From assembly GCA_964445765.1 (NCBI GenBank), contig CAYULD010000002.1, positions 467,856-531,855 on the forward strand: DNA of 64,000 nt, written 5' to 3'. Position 1 is the stretch's first letter. Every line of letters starts with the position of its first letter. The notes beneath the pieces are model-generated. The model saw only the letters and a list, made by a program, of their open reading frames with translations. It was not told the origin of the DNA and did not search any database. The position numbers and the translations under genes were made by a program. Shown here in pieces: positions 36,401 through 42,919 of this stretch. Source of the stretch: JANPLD01 sp964445765 (lineage in GTDB: Bacteria; Pseudomonadota; Alphaproteobacteria; Rickettsiales; UBA8987).

Positions 36401-36968
36401 AACTGATAAATTCTTTATTGGTTTTAAGCAAGGTTTCTTGCAAGAAAATGATAGTTTATTTGGCGTTCAAACAAGCGGTGCATTTGATTTCGCAAATAAT
36501 TCTAACACTATGTTTGCAGGTTTAGATTTGAATTATGATGTAAATAATAAATGGAGTTTATTTGCAACTGGTTTTGCAGGCGTTAGCACCACAACACCAA
36601 ATGCAAATTCAGCATTTTCACAAGTTAGTGATGTTATTACAAGTGCATTTAATTTAGGTTTTTCTAGAAAAGAAATTTTTGGTAATGATAAATTAATTAT
36701 GGCTTTTGGTCAGCCTTTAAGGGTTGAAAGTGGCTCTGCAACTGGTAATACGCTTGCTATTGATGAGGGTGGAGTTATAAACCAAACTTCATTTGCACAA
36801 ACACTTGCACCTAATGCAAGGGCGTTAAAGATTCACACTTCTTATGCTAAAGAAATTTCAGAAGATACAGATATTATAGTTTCTGGTGAGGCTATTAGAA
36901 ATGCAAATCACATCACAACTAATCAGATTGATTTAACAATCCTTGGCAAATTAAGACACGGCTTTTAA
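33429..36968 (+). CDS. subtilisin-like serine protease autotransporter
   Basis: A 1179-residue secreted protease. It has a signal peptide (to about residue 27, ending NSYSQG), a Gln/Asn-rich stretch, a Gly/Ala-rich helix (~215-240), a segment with 12 cysteines (~263-383) and a Ser/Thr-only linker (~389-459). The S8 peptidase domain follows, with Asp517 (IFVWDWFA), His565 (KHGQTVAAVAA), Asn in MAAGNSAA and Ser704 (GTSYASPSAAA). The last about 300 residues look like an autotransporter beta-barrel ending LGKLRHGF, with the terminal Phe that is usual. It would cross the outer membrane by type V secretion. ATG at 33429 is chosen with AGGGG 9 bp upstream; GTG at 33420 is also in frame. Confidence 0.88.
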   Translation: MKKINKMKFFALSILFIAFSVNSYSQGYNMPSSMQGQGAYQNIAYNQQSQQQQLNQKMFLQSNAEVAQNQRLSRSQELARRYSYNNHLVNAGNTYMQPAVNNYQNQYSSIDRLSIDQRRITQASQYILANPAQTDFFLQSLLGINTQKISTENIKNIASRGDKFNLVRELIWLSQNRFNIESGQFNDARYSLRTIEKNKEIADSQPGFFSTNTLLIGGGALLAGAGAALAMGGGGGGGSAVGDSGSPIELPVLAEASTVEYLACDYKSTYFNVGECEKCHNNTSSDPFACLTPTSTSAPSVNNISSINPFNMEIASALAPMNNGSCAPNMDPVQCLFCVNLSFLNFPRCSGQVVNYCTGTQYNSAWLCNHCSNPANTNTWICGGAGSIGGSSSTSSTSSTSSSSSGSTSTSSTSSTSSTSSTSSSSGSTSTSSSSSGSTSSTSSTSSTSSTSSTSSSSGLFGDIRFGRSEIPIVRTEAQVKTPQFMSANANYLNLSNFDAAHRRNLTGKNVNIFVWDWFAATQQANIAKLNGLIPATNIKGGLYNPNGDFHSANISWKGQTGWKHGQTVAAVAAQGAYESNFYFVSTFSGSNLSNGANYIKNNSGSSRGVVNLSFGGGFTPESVLRTASNNYRHFMLMAAGNSAAANPSFPAAHASIDKGWLAVVAVDPNSLTITGYSNRCGNVNACIAMPAGVGGGTGLPGTSYASPSAAAVFAVMAQAYPNLTNSQITKIVLGTAQDLGAAGWDNIYGYGMPDLEKALNPNAQSTYFASGSGQNVNFVNTPSFVSINSPQSAFGAVLGVPEGVSNAANDNNQMSVMMADDFSRYFKVQAPVQARNGRDIINTYQAFINPEIRSLKLNETKITETFRVKFDNNSMANLSTENTEMLLNELPITALTSFKVSNDVETTFGYTANLNNLFSNPNLAYDATNFITPEDFNNPYLGFIENIQSMATQGSFKLSDNLTARATGFTSDNNFGLQFSGSILELNYQATDKFFIGFKQGFLQENDSLFGVQTSGAFDFANNSNTMFAGLDLNYDVNNKWSLFATGFAGVSTTTPNANSAFSQVSDVITSAFNLGFSRKEIFGNDKLIMAFGQPLRVESGSATGNTLAIDEGGVINQTSFAQTLAPNARALKIHTSYAKEISEDTDIIVSGEAIRNANHITTNQIDLTILGKLRHGF
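34593..34806 (+). repeat. Ser/Thr-coding repeat tract in the autotransporter gene
   Basis: A low-complexity tract built from TCA, TCT, AGC and ACA/ACT codons that encodes runs of SSTSSTS and SSGST. It contains a 47-bp exact duplication at 34662-34708 and 34758-34804, 96 bp apart, which is a multiple of three, so length changes keep the frame. It probably forms a flexible linker between the cysteine-rich segment and the protease domain. Confidence 0.9.
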
Positions 36969-36995
36969 TAATTTTATTATAAATAAAACAGATTG

Positions 36996-37511
36996 CTAAA
37001 TCTCTTTCTGCATAAGAATTGTATCGTGCCACCTGCCAAACTTAAAGCCAACTTTTATAAGCCTGCCACGCTCTTCAAAGCCTTGTGCTTTATGAAAATT
37101 ATAAGAGTTTTGGTTTTCATCAGCAACCACAACTGAAATAATTTGCTTATAACCAATAGATTTGCATTTTTTAAGAAGCTCATTAATTAAAGCCCTGCCT
37201 ATACCTTTGCCAATAAATTCTTTGTGAATATAAATTGAATCTTCAAGCGTATATCTATAAGCAGAACGCTTTCTATAAGGCAGAACATAAGAATATCCTA
37301 ATACTTTTCCAGCGGATTTTGCCACTAGAAAGGGTAAGTCTTTTGCAAGGGTTGCCTCATAAACTTCTAAAAATTGTGCCTCAGATGGAAGGTTTTCTTC
37401 CAAAGTGGTAACGGTTTCCTTAACATAATAGCTATAAATTTCACGAATAGGCTTGAGATCCGCTACTTTTGCATCTTGGATAGTAAAATCTAATTTATCA
37501 GTTTTTGCCAT
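36996..37511 (-). CDS. GNAT family N-acetyltransferase, phosphinothricin acetyltransferase-like
   Basis: A 171-residue acetyltransferase. The order of elements matches the Pat/Bar group: IREIYSYYVKETVTTLEENLPS near residue 20, then YSYVLPYRKRSAYRYTLEDSIYI, the acetyl-CoA loop HKEFIGKGIGRALINELL and NFHKAQGFEERGRLIKVGFKFGRW. Related enzymes acetylate phosphinothricin or methionine sulfone/sulfoximine. The native substrate here is unknown. It is convergent with the autotransporter gene. Confidence 0.88.
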   Translation of the reverse strand: MAKTDKLDFTIQDAKVADLKPIREIYSYYVKETVTTLEENLPSEAQFLEVYEATLAKDLPFLVAKSAGKVLGYSYVLPYRKRSAYRYTLEDSIYIHKEFIGKGIGRALINELLKKCKSIGYKQIISVVVADENQNSYNFHKAQGFEERGRLIKVGFKFGRWHDTILMQKEI

Positions 37512-37682
37512 TATTTTTTTATTAAAAATTGATTTTTTTGAGCATTATATAAGATATTGAATTAAACAAGAAAATTTACATTAAAACTTAAAAAATCTTA
37601 AAAATTGTTAAAATTTAGTGTTATGAAATATTTTTACAAATTTAACTAAAATTTTAATGAATTCTTAACCTTTTTATGTTAG

Positions 37683-37745
37683 TATAAATTTACGGTCGGT
37701 GATTAAAAATACTTCTCCCCCCCAAAAATAATCACCGACTTTTTC
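37683..37745 (+). ncRNA. candidate small RNA or orphan terminator with a C7 loop
   Basis: GTCGGTGATTA (37695-37705) pairs perfectly with TAATCACCGAC (37729-37739), an 11-bp stem followed by TTTTTC on the plus strand. The 23-nt loop contains CTTCTCCCCCCC. There is no plus-strand gene for 700 bp upstream: the flanking genes are both on the minus strand. A TATAAA box at 37683-37688 would put a start right at the hairpin, giving a transcript of about 50 nt. A C-rich loop could pair with Shine-Dalgarno sequences, as in known alphaproteobacterial CCUCC-loop RNAs. It could also be a reverse-orientation terminator for radC. Confidence 0.45.
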
Positions 37746-37760
37746 TGATTAATAGAATTT

Positions 37761-38486
37761 CTAAATTAAGCCATTTCCAGCAAAACTAAAATGAGAATCC
37801 CCTGCAATTATTAGGTGATCATGTAGCTTAATATCAACGCTTGTGAGTGCGGATTCAACATTTTCTGTCATTTCAATATCTGCCTTTGAAGGGCTGGGAT
37901 CACCTGATGGGTGGTTATGCACCAATATTAACGCTGATGCACCAAGCTCTAAAGCACGCTTCACAACTTCTCTTGGATAAATAGGGGTTTGATCAACGGT
38001 GCCAATTTGCTGAACTTCATCAGAGATTAATTTATTTTTCTTATCTAAAAATAAAATTCTAAATTGCTCCCTAGTTTCGTTACCCATTGCTAATTTACAA
38101 TAATCAAGTAAGGCTTTCCAGCTTTGCAAAATGGGCTTTTCCTTGGTTTGTTCTTTTAATGCTCTCAAAAAAAGCTCATTCATAACCTTAATAGTAGTTA
38201 TTGCAGATTGACTTAAACCATAGTGTTTTTCAAGGCTATTAACATCAAGCGATATTAATTTTGAAATGGAGCCAACTCTAGCGATTATCTCTTTTGCTAA
38301 AGGTTTTACATCTTGCCGCGGATAAGCTGAAAACAAAGCCAATTCTAAAATTTCATAATCTGGCATTGAGGCACTAGAATTATTTGCAATAGCATTCAAA
38401 AATCTCTCTTTAAGCCTTTTGCGATGACCTAAAAAATGTGGCTTTTCTGTAGATTTGTGGGAATCTGTTTCTTTAAGTTTGAACAA
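37761..38486 (-). CDS. radC: RadC family protein (JAMM domain)
   Basis: A 241-residue protein of the UPF0758/RadC family. The N-terminus has the RKRLKERFLNAI motif and a helix-hairpin-helix-like region; the C-terminal MPN/JAMM domain has the metal site EVVKRALELGASALILVHNHPSGDPSPSKADIEMT. The molecular function is still debated, and the old DNA-repair role was withdrawn. It may act as a metalloprotease or nuclease-like protein. It is separated from the rhodanese gene by 26 bp on the same strand. Confidence 0.93.
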   Translation of the reverse strand: MFKLKETDSHKSTEKPHFLGHRKRLKERFLNAIANNSSASMPDYEILELALFSAYPRQDVKPLAKEIIARVGSISKLISLDVNSLEKHYGLSQSAITTIKVMNELFLRALKEQTKEKPILQSWKALLDYCKLAMGNETREQFRILFLDKKNKLISDEVQQIGTVDQTPIYPREVVKRALELGASALILVHNHPSGDPSPSKADIEMTENVESALTSVDIKLHDHLIIAGDSHFSFAGNGLI

Positions 38487-38512
38487 TTGAGAAATATTTT
38501 TGGTTAGTTGGG

Positions 38513-39043
38513 TTACTTATTCCAAGGCATTTTAGCAAGTAATTTTGCCATACCGCATAATCCTGTAATTCCGGCAAATATCAAGCCTAAACTTACAAAA
38601 CCAGAAATAAAGAAGAAATTTTTATCAACCAAAAAACCTAATATAACGCCTAAAGAAGATATTAAACCCGCTGAGATTTGCACTTGTCTATCAAGTGGAA
38701 TAACTTTTTTGCTACCAACGCAAGTTTCAAGCCCGCAAGCCTTCCAAGCATTAATACCGCCTTCAAGAGTATAAATTTCAAGATTAGGGTTTTTATTCAA
38801 AAAAGTTTCGCAAGCATTTTGACTTCTTTTGCCAGCTAAACAATGAAAAACCAACTTTTTATTTTCACCATTTGGTAAAATTTCATTGCAATCAATATTA
38901 CAGATTTTTGATAATGGAATTGACTTTGCATCAGCAATATTTTCCGCCCTATATTCCGCTGGCTCTCTTACATCAACCAAAATTGCCTCATTATTATTAA
39001 GCCATTGTTGTAATGTTTCAGCATCTATTTTTTGAATACTCAT
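38513..39043 (-). CDS. rhodanese domain fused to a two-helix membrane domain (YgaP-like)
   Basis: A 176-residue protein. Residues 1-105 are a rhodanese domain with the sulfur-carrying Cys68 in VFHCLAGKRSQNA; residues ~118-176 are a DUF2892-type membrane hairpin (ISAGLISSLGVILGFLV and FFISGFVSLGLIFAGITGLCG). This is the architecture of Escherichia coli YgaP, a membrane sulfurtransferase. The start is ATG at 39043 because AAGGGG lies seven bases before it; the longer frame begins with TTG. It overlaps or abuts the ArsR gene, as in the ygaVP pair, and likely removes toxic sulfide-derived sulfur. Confidence 0.88.
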   Translation of the reverse strand: MSIQKIDAETLQQWLNNNEAILVDVREPAEYRAENIADAKSIPLSKICNIDCNEILPNGENKKLVFHCLAGKRSQNACETFLNKNPNLEIYTLEGGINAWKACGLETCVGSKKVIPLDRQVQISAGLISSLGVILGFLVDKNFFFISGFVSLGLIFAGITGLCGMAKLLAKMPWNK

Positions 39044-39054
39044 AAAAAAACCCC

Positions 39055-39360
39055 TTATTGACAATAAATCTTATATAAAGTTTCTAAGATTTGCTTTGCT
39101 TTGCTATCAATTATTGAATAATAAATAACTTGCCCTTTTCTTTTATCTGAAATTATTTTATTGGCTTTTAATTTTGCTAAATGCTGTGATAAAGCAGGTT
39201 GTGAAATTTTAACAATATTTTCAAGCTCAGTAACATTTTTAGAGCCTTCAACTAAATTACATAAAACTAATAACCTTACCTCATTAGAAAGTAATTTTAA
39301 CAGGTTGGAAGCCATTTTTGCATTGTTTTTTATTTTCTTTAAGTCAAAATTTGTTTTCAT
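39055..39360 (-). CDS. ArsR family repressor, sulfide/persulfide-responsive type
   Basis: A 101-residue winged helix-turn-helix protein: MASNLLKLLSNEVRLLVLCNL, the recognition helix ISQPALSQHLAKLK and the wing DKRKGQVIYYSI. Cys34 and Cys100 fall where BigR/YgaV/SqrR repressors have the two cysteines that form a sulfide-linked bridge on exposure to persulfide. The partner gene is a rhodanese-membrane protein directly downstream. It would repress its own promoter, and two matching palindromes lie 116-145 bp upstream. Confidence 0.85.
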   Translation of the reverse strand: MKTNFDLKKIKNNAKMASNLLKLLSNEVRLLVLCNLVEGSKNVTELENIVKISQPALSQHLAKLKANKIISDKRKGQVIYYSIIDSKAKQILETLYKIYCQ

Positions 39361-39475
39361 GTAAATTTTTTTAATAATTTAATTTATATTTTTATATCTC
39401 TGACTTCTAAAAAATTTTAATTTCTTTTTTTTATAAAGACTGATGATGTAATTAAATTACAATTATAAATTAATA

Positions 39476-39505
39476 TTAGAATATTCTTATATTAGAATAT
39501 TCTAA
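39476..39505. promoter_or_regulatory. tandem palindromic operator of the ArsR regulator
   Basis: Two near-identical sites 16 bp apart (centre to centre): TTAGAATATTCTTA (39476-39489) and the perfect 14-bp palindrome TTAGAATATTCTAA (39492-39505). ArsR-type repressors bind AT-rich 12-2-12-like palindromes of this kind. The next gene upstream of these sites on the minus strand is the ArsR gene at 39360. In the 513-bp gap 39361-39873 nothing else but the rpsL promoter was seen. Confidence 0.55.
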
Positions 39506-39810
39506 AAATTTTGTAAACAAAAATAGATAAAAAAGTTATAAAATATATATGATAAGGTAAATATAAATAATATGATGAAAAACAAATCCTTTAAGAGTTA
39601 AATATTTTGCCCTGATTATGTAAAAAATTCTCTTAATTTAGAAGAGTTAAGCTTTTTAAATTATTCAATTTGTAATAATTGAGGATATTTAAGAACTAAA
39701 TTAATAATCTATGTTCTATTTTGCTATTATATAAGCATTTGTTATATATTAATAATGAGGCAAAACCTGCTTATAGCTATATCTAAGGGCTTAAAACCCT
39801 AAATTTATGC

Positions 39811-39838
39811 TTGACTTATTAGCCAATATGATTAAAAA
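39811..39838 (+). promoter_or_regulatory. promoter of rpsL-rpsG
   Basis: CTTGACT (-35 TTGACT at 39811-39816, preceded by C as usual in alphaproteobacteria) and TAAAAA (39833-39838) are 16 bp apart. Transcription would start about 30 bp upstream of rpsL. Confidence 0.5.
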
Positions 39839-39873
39839 GCACTTTCCTTAAGAATGGAAAATTAAAATTTTAT

Positions 39874-40245
39874 ATGCCAACAATTAACCAATTAATTAGA
39901 AAGCCTAGAACTGAAAAGCCAGTTCGTAATAAGGTTCCAGCACTAGAGGCTAATCCGCAAAAGCGTGGTGTTTGTACTCGTGTTTATACAACTACTCCAA
40001 AAAAGCCTAACTCAGCACTTCGTAAAGTTGCTCGTGTTAGATTATCAAATGGTTTTGAAGTTACTGCCTATATTCCGGGTGAAGGCCACAACCTGCAAGA
40101 ACACTCTGTGGTTCTAATTCGTGGTGGTAGGGTTAAAGACTTACCGGGTGTGCGTTATCATATAGTGCGTGGCTCTCTTGATACTCAAGGCGTTAAAGAT
40201 AGAAAGCAACAGCGTTCTAAATATGGTGCGAAGAAGCCTAAATAA
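39874..40245 (+). CDS. rpsL: small ribosomal subunit protein uS12
   Basis: A 123-residue S12 of the decoding centre of the 30S subunit. Almost the entire sequence is conserved: MPTINQLIRKPR, NPQKRGVCTRVYTTTPKKPNSALRK, PGEGHNLQEHSVVLIRGGRVKDLPGVRYH. Lys42 and Lys87-equivalent residues (TTTPKKPNS and GGRVKDLPG) are the wild-type, streptomycin-sensitive form. rpsG follows 33 bp later; fusA and tuf, which often come next, do not, because a terminator follows rpsG. Confidence 0.98.
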   Translation: MPTINQLIRKPRTEKPVRNKVPALEANPQKRGVCTRVYTTTPKKPNSALRKVARVRLSNGFEVTAYIPGEGHNLQEHSVVLIRGGRVKDLPGVRYHIVRGSLDTQGVKDRKQQRSKYGAKKPK

Positions 40246-40278
40246 CAAAACAAAAATAACAATTTAATTATAATATTT

Positions 40279-40749
40279 ATGTCTAGAAGGCACAGTGCAA
40301 CAGCAAGAAAAGTTTTACCGGATGCAAAATTCGGCAATTTGGTTGTTACAAAATTCATTAATGCATTAATGTATGATGGTAAGAAATCAGTTTCTGAAAA
40401 CATAGTTTATAGTGCATTTGATAGCATTTCTAAAAAAACTAAGAGAGACCCTCTAGAAGTATTCCAAGAAGCTCTTGAGAATTTGAAGCCACAGCTTGAA
40501 GTTCGTTCTCGTAGGGTTGGTGGTGCTACTTATCAGGTTCCAGTTGAAGTTCGCCCAGCTCGTGCACAAGCAGTTGCTTTAAGGTGGCTTGTTAATGCGG
40601 CTCGCTCTCGTAAAGAGAAAGAAATGGAAGAAAGAGTTGCAAATGAATTATTAGATATTCTAAATAAGCGTGGTATTGCAATGAAGAAGCGTGAAGATAC
40701 CCACAAAATGGCTGAATCTAACAAAGCATTCGCTCACTTTAGATGGTAA
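40279..40749 (+). CDS. rpsG: small ribosomal subunit protein uS7
   Basis: A 156-residue S7, which nucleates assembly of the 30S head. Motifs: MSRRHSATARKVLPD, VTKFINALMYDGKKSVSE and the conserved YQVPVEVRPARAQALA-type segment (here RRVGGATYQVPVEVRPARAQ split over residues 75-95) with RWLVNAARSRKEKEM. Length and motif order are normal. It is the second and last gene of a shortened str operon. Confidence 0.98.
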   Translation: MSRRHSATARKVLPDAKFGNLVVTKFINALMYDGKKSVSENIVYSAFDSISKKTKRDPLEVFQEALENLKPQLEVRSRRVGGATYQVPVEVRPARAQAVALRWLVNAARSRKEKEMEERVANELLDILNKRGIAMKKREDTHKMAESNKAFAHFRW

Positions 40750-40787
40750 GATAATATTTCTTTTTTATTCTAGATTTTAATTTTTAG

Positions 40788-40824
40788 AAGGTAAGGCTGA
40801 TTTTTTAATCCCTTACCTTTTTTT
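40788..40824 (+). terminator. Rho-independent terminator of rpsL-rpsG
   Basis: AAGGTAAGG (40788-40796) pairs with CCTTACCTT (40811-40819), a 9-bp stem followed by TTTTT. It ends the str transcript 39 bp after rpsG, and its other arm may also serve the convergent OmpV-like gene. Confidence 0.85.
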
Positions 40825-40834
40825 ATTGCCTAAT

Positions 40835-41665
40835 TTATTCATTCCAACCGAAGCGATAGCCATATGCAAGGCCGAGTGTGAATTGGTTATCTTGCCCCCT
40901 TTCAATTATAAGCGGTGATTTTTTAACATTATCACCTAGTAAATCAAAGCCACCGAATAATGTTACGGCAGTATTATCAGTTAAAGGTAGCGTGGAAGCA
41001 CCGCCCAAGCCATAAGATTCTATGCCAGAATTTGCCTCATATCTACTTAGCCCTGAATTATTAGATTGTTGCTGGCTAATGCCATAATAAACATTCATAA
41101 AATCACCGCTACCATAGCTAATTCTGGGGCCAAAACTATAACTTAAAGGGCCGTTTTTATCAAAATAATTTATATTATAATCTGCTACATAACCTTCGTG
41201 ACCGCCAAAGCCTTGCCTTACCTCTAACCTAGAGCGAATTTTTTCAAAAGTATATTCTGCAAAACCACCAATTTCATAGGCACTATCTATGTTACCTAGC
41301 CCTCTTAAAGCGTTGGTTTCTCCAGAAATAAGAAATGGTGAGCCACCTGTTTCTTCCTCTCTTCCAAAGCGAATTTTTGTTAATGGCCCTAATTTCCAAC
41401 TATCATTATTTATAATGTTGTATCCTATTCCATCAGGCACTGACGCAAAAAAATCATCTTTATATCTTACCCTTAAATCCGGAAATATAGAAAAGCCATA
41501 ATCACTAGCACCTTGAAAAACTGGTGAATATACAGGTGCAAAGCCAACGGTAACTGACCAATCTGTTTTTGGAGGAGCAGACCTTCTAATATTTGCCTCT
41601 TGTGCGAATGAATTTAGGCTTGATGAAAATATTAAAGCCGTAACAATAAAATTTATTTTTTTCAT
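40835..41665 (-). CDS. MipA/OmpV family outer-membrane protein
   Basis: A 276-residue beta-barrel protein with a signal peptide (MKKINFIVTALIFSSSLNSFAQ, cleavage near residue 21). The start of the mature part, DWSVTVGFAPVYSPVFQGASDYGFSIFPDLRVRYKDDFFASVPDG, is typical of the MipA/OmpV family, and the protein ends LGLAYGYRFGWNE. Members take part in murein-enzyme scaffolding (MipA) or porin-like uptake. The barrel assignment is good; which role applies is unknown. It is convergent with rpsG. Confidence 0.88.
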   Translation of the reverse strand: MKKINFIVTALIFSSSLNSFAQEANIRRSAPPKTDWSVTVGFAPVYSPVFQGASDYGFSIFPDLRVRYKDDFFASVPDGIGYNIINNDSWKLGPLTKIRFGREEETGGSPFLISGETNALRGLGNIDSAYEIGGFAEYTFEKIRSRLEVRQGFGGHEGYVADYNINYFDKNGPLSYSFGPRISYGSGDFMNVYYGISQQQSNNSGLSRYEANSGIESYGLGGASTLPLTDNTAVTLFGGFDLLGDNVKKSPLIIERGQDNQFTLGLAYGYRFGWNE

Positions 41666-41764
41666 ATAAATATATAGCTAGTTGAAAAAAGTTTTTAATT
41701 AACTTTCAACTATGCAAAATCAGCGAAAATAAAACTATATAATTATTAATATTACTGTGATATT

Positions 41765-42607
41765 TTATAGAAAATCTAGTCCGATATCTATTGATTTAAC
41801 TGAGTGGGTGAGAGCACCGATTGAAATTCTATGAACGCCAGTTTCTGCAATTTGTTTAACATTTTCAAGATTTACACCACCTGAGGCTTCAAGCAAAATT
41901 CCGCTATTTTCTGAGATTTTTACCGCTTCTTTTAATTGTTCAATATTCATATTATCAAGTAAAATTATGTCAATATTCTCTTCAATACAAATTTTAACTT
42001 GTTCTAAATTATCGCACTCAACCTCAATAAGCATATTTTTAGGTTTATGATTTTTGGCAGATTGAATAGTTTTTCTTATATCTCCATCATTAAGTGCAAT
42101 ATGGTTATCTTTAATTAAAATGCCATCATCAAGGCAATATCTATGATTAACCCCACCACCTATCCAAACAGAATATTTTTCAATTTTTCTTAAATTAGGC
42201 GTGGTTTTGCGTGTATCTAAAATTTTTGCATTTGTTCCTTTAACTTCCTCAACAAATTTATTGGTTAAAGTTGCAATTCCGCTCATTCTTTGAATAAAAT
42301 TTAGGGAAACTCGCTCTAAAAATAAAATTGTTTTAGCATCACCATAAACTCTAAAAACTGCCTTATTTTTTGAAATAAAACTCCCCTCTTTTGCAACAGG
42401 TTGAAATTTTATTTTATCCATATAACGCAAGAAAATATTTTCTAAAACTGGTGTGCCACAAAAAATTGCATCTTCTCTAAATATAAAATCTGCGGTTATA
42501 TTTGTATTTGCTGGGATAGTAAGCTGAGAAGTAATATCGCCATTGCCAATATCTTCCGCAAGTGCATTTGAAATTATATCACTGATATCGTCAAAATTAA
42601 TTTGCAT
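41765..42607 (-). CDS. nadC: nicotinate-nucleotide diphosphorylase (carboxylating)
   Basis: A 280-residue quinolinate phosphoribosyltransferase in NAD synthesis. Motifs: ALAEDIGNGDITSQLT, LNFIQRMSGIATLTNKFV, the DTRKTTPNLRKIEKYSVWIGGG segment with catalytic Arg/Lys, HRYCLDDGILIKDNHI, EVECDN, ILLDNM and EASGGVNLENV. Length is normal. No nadA or nadB is adjacent. A 111-bp gap with a long inverted repeat separates it from divergent iscX. Confidence 0.95.
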   Translation of the reverse strand: MQINFDDISDIISNALAEDIGNGDITSQLTIPANTNITADFIFREDAIFCGTPVLENIFLRYMDKIKFQPVAKEGSFISKNKAVFRVYGDAKTILFLERVSLNFIQRMSGIATLTNKFVEEVKGTNAKILDTRKTTPNLRKIEKYSVWIGGGVNHRYCLDDGILIKDNHIALNDGDIRKTIQSAKNHKPKNMLIEVECDNLEQVKICIEENIDIILLDNMNIEQLKEAVKISENSGILLEASGGVNLENVKQIAETGVHRISIGALTHSVKSIDIGLDFL

Positions 42608-42640
42608 ATTCTTTTCTAAAAATTTTATGTTATAAATTAG

Positions 42641-42688
42641 GGCGTGTTGAAATTTAATTCGTTCTACTAATTAAATTTCAACACACCT
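42641..42688. repeat. short inverted-repeat element upstream of iscX
   Basis: GTGTTGAAATTTAATT (42644-42659) and its perfect complement AATTAAATTTCAACAC (42669-42684) flank a 9-nt loop; outer bases GGC and ACC extend it. TTAG occurs directly on both sides, as a 4-bp target duplication of IS5-type transposition (YTAR) would. It may be a minimal transposon relic made of two ends. A terminator for nadC or iscX is less likely because no T-run follows. Confidence 0.55.
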
Positions 42689-42718
42689 TAGTATTATAAC
42701 TAACACACATAAAAAGCA

Positions 42719-42919
42719 ATGAAGTGGAAAGATATTGAAGATATTGCAATAGAGCTTGAAGAAAAGCACGCTGACAAAGATAATGTAAATCTAAGATTCA
42801 CAGATTTACATAAATGGGTTTGTGAGCTTGAAGAATTTGATGATGACCCTCAGAAATCTAATGAAAAGATTTTAGAGGCTATACAAATGGCTTGGCTTAA
42901 AGAAAGGGGAAACGGCTGA
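42719..42919 (+). CDS. iscX: Fe-S cluster assembly protein IscX
   Basis: A 66-residue acidic protein of the IscX/YfhJ family: MKWKDIEDIAIELEEKHAD, the conserved RFTDLHKWVCELEEFDDDP and IQMAWLKER. IscX binds IscS and iron and tunes cluster assembly. The family is usually found at the end of isc operons; here none of the other isc genes is present in the window. Its stop overlaps the start of the OmpA-family gene (TGATG), so the two are translationally coupled. Confidence 0.92.
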   Translation: MKWKDIEDIAIELEEKHADKDNVNLRFTDLHKWVCELEEFDDDPQKSNEKILEAIQMAWLKERGNG

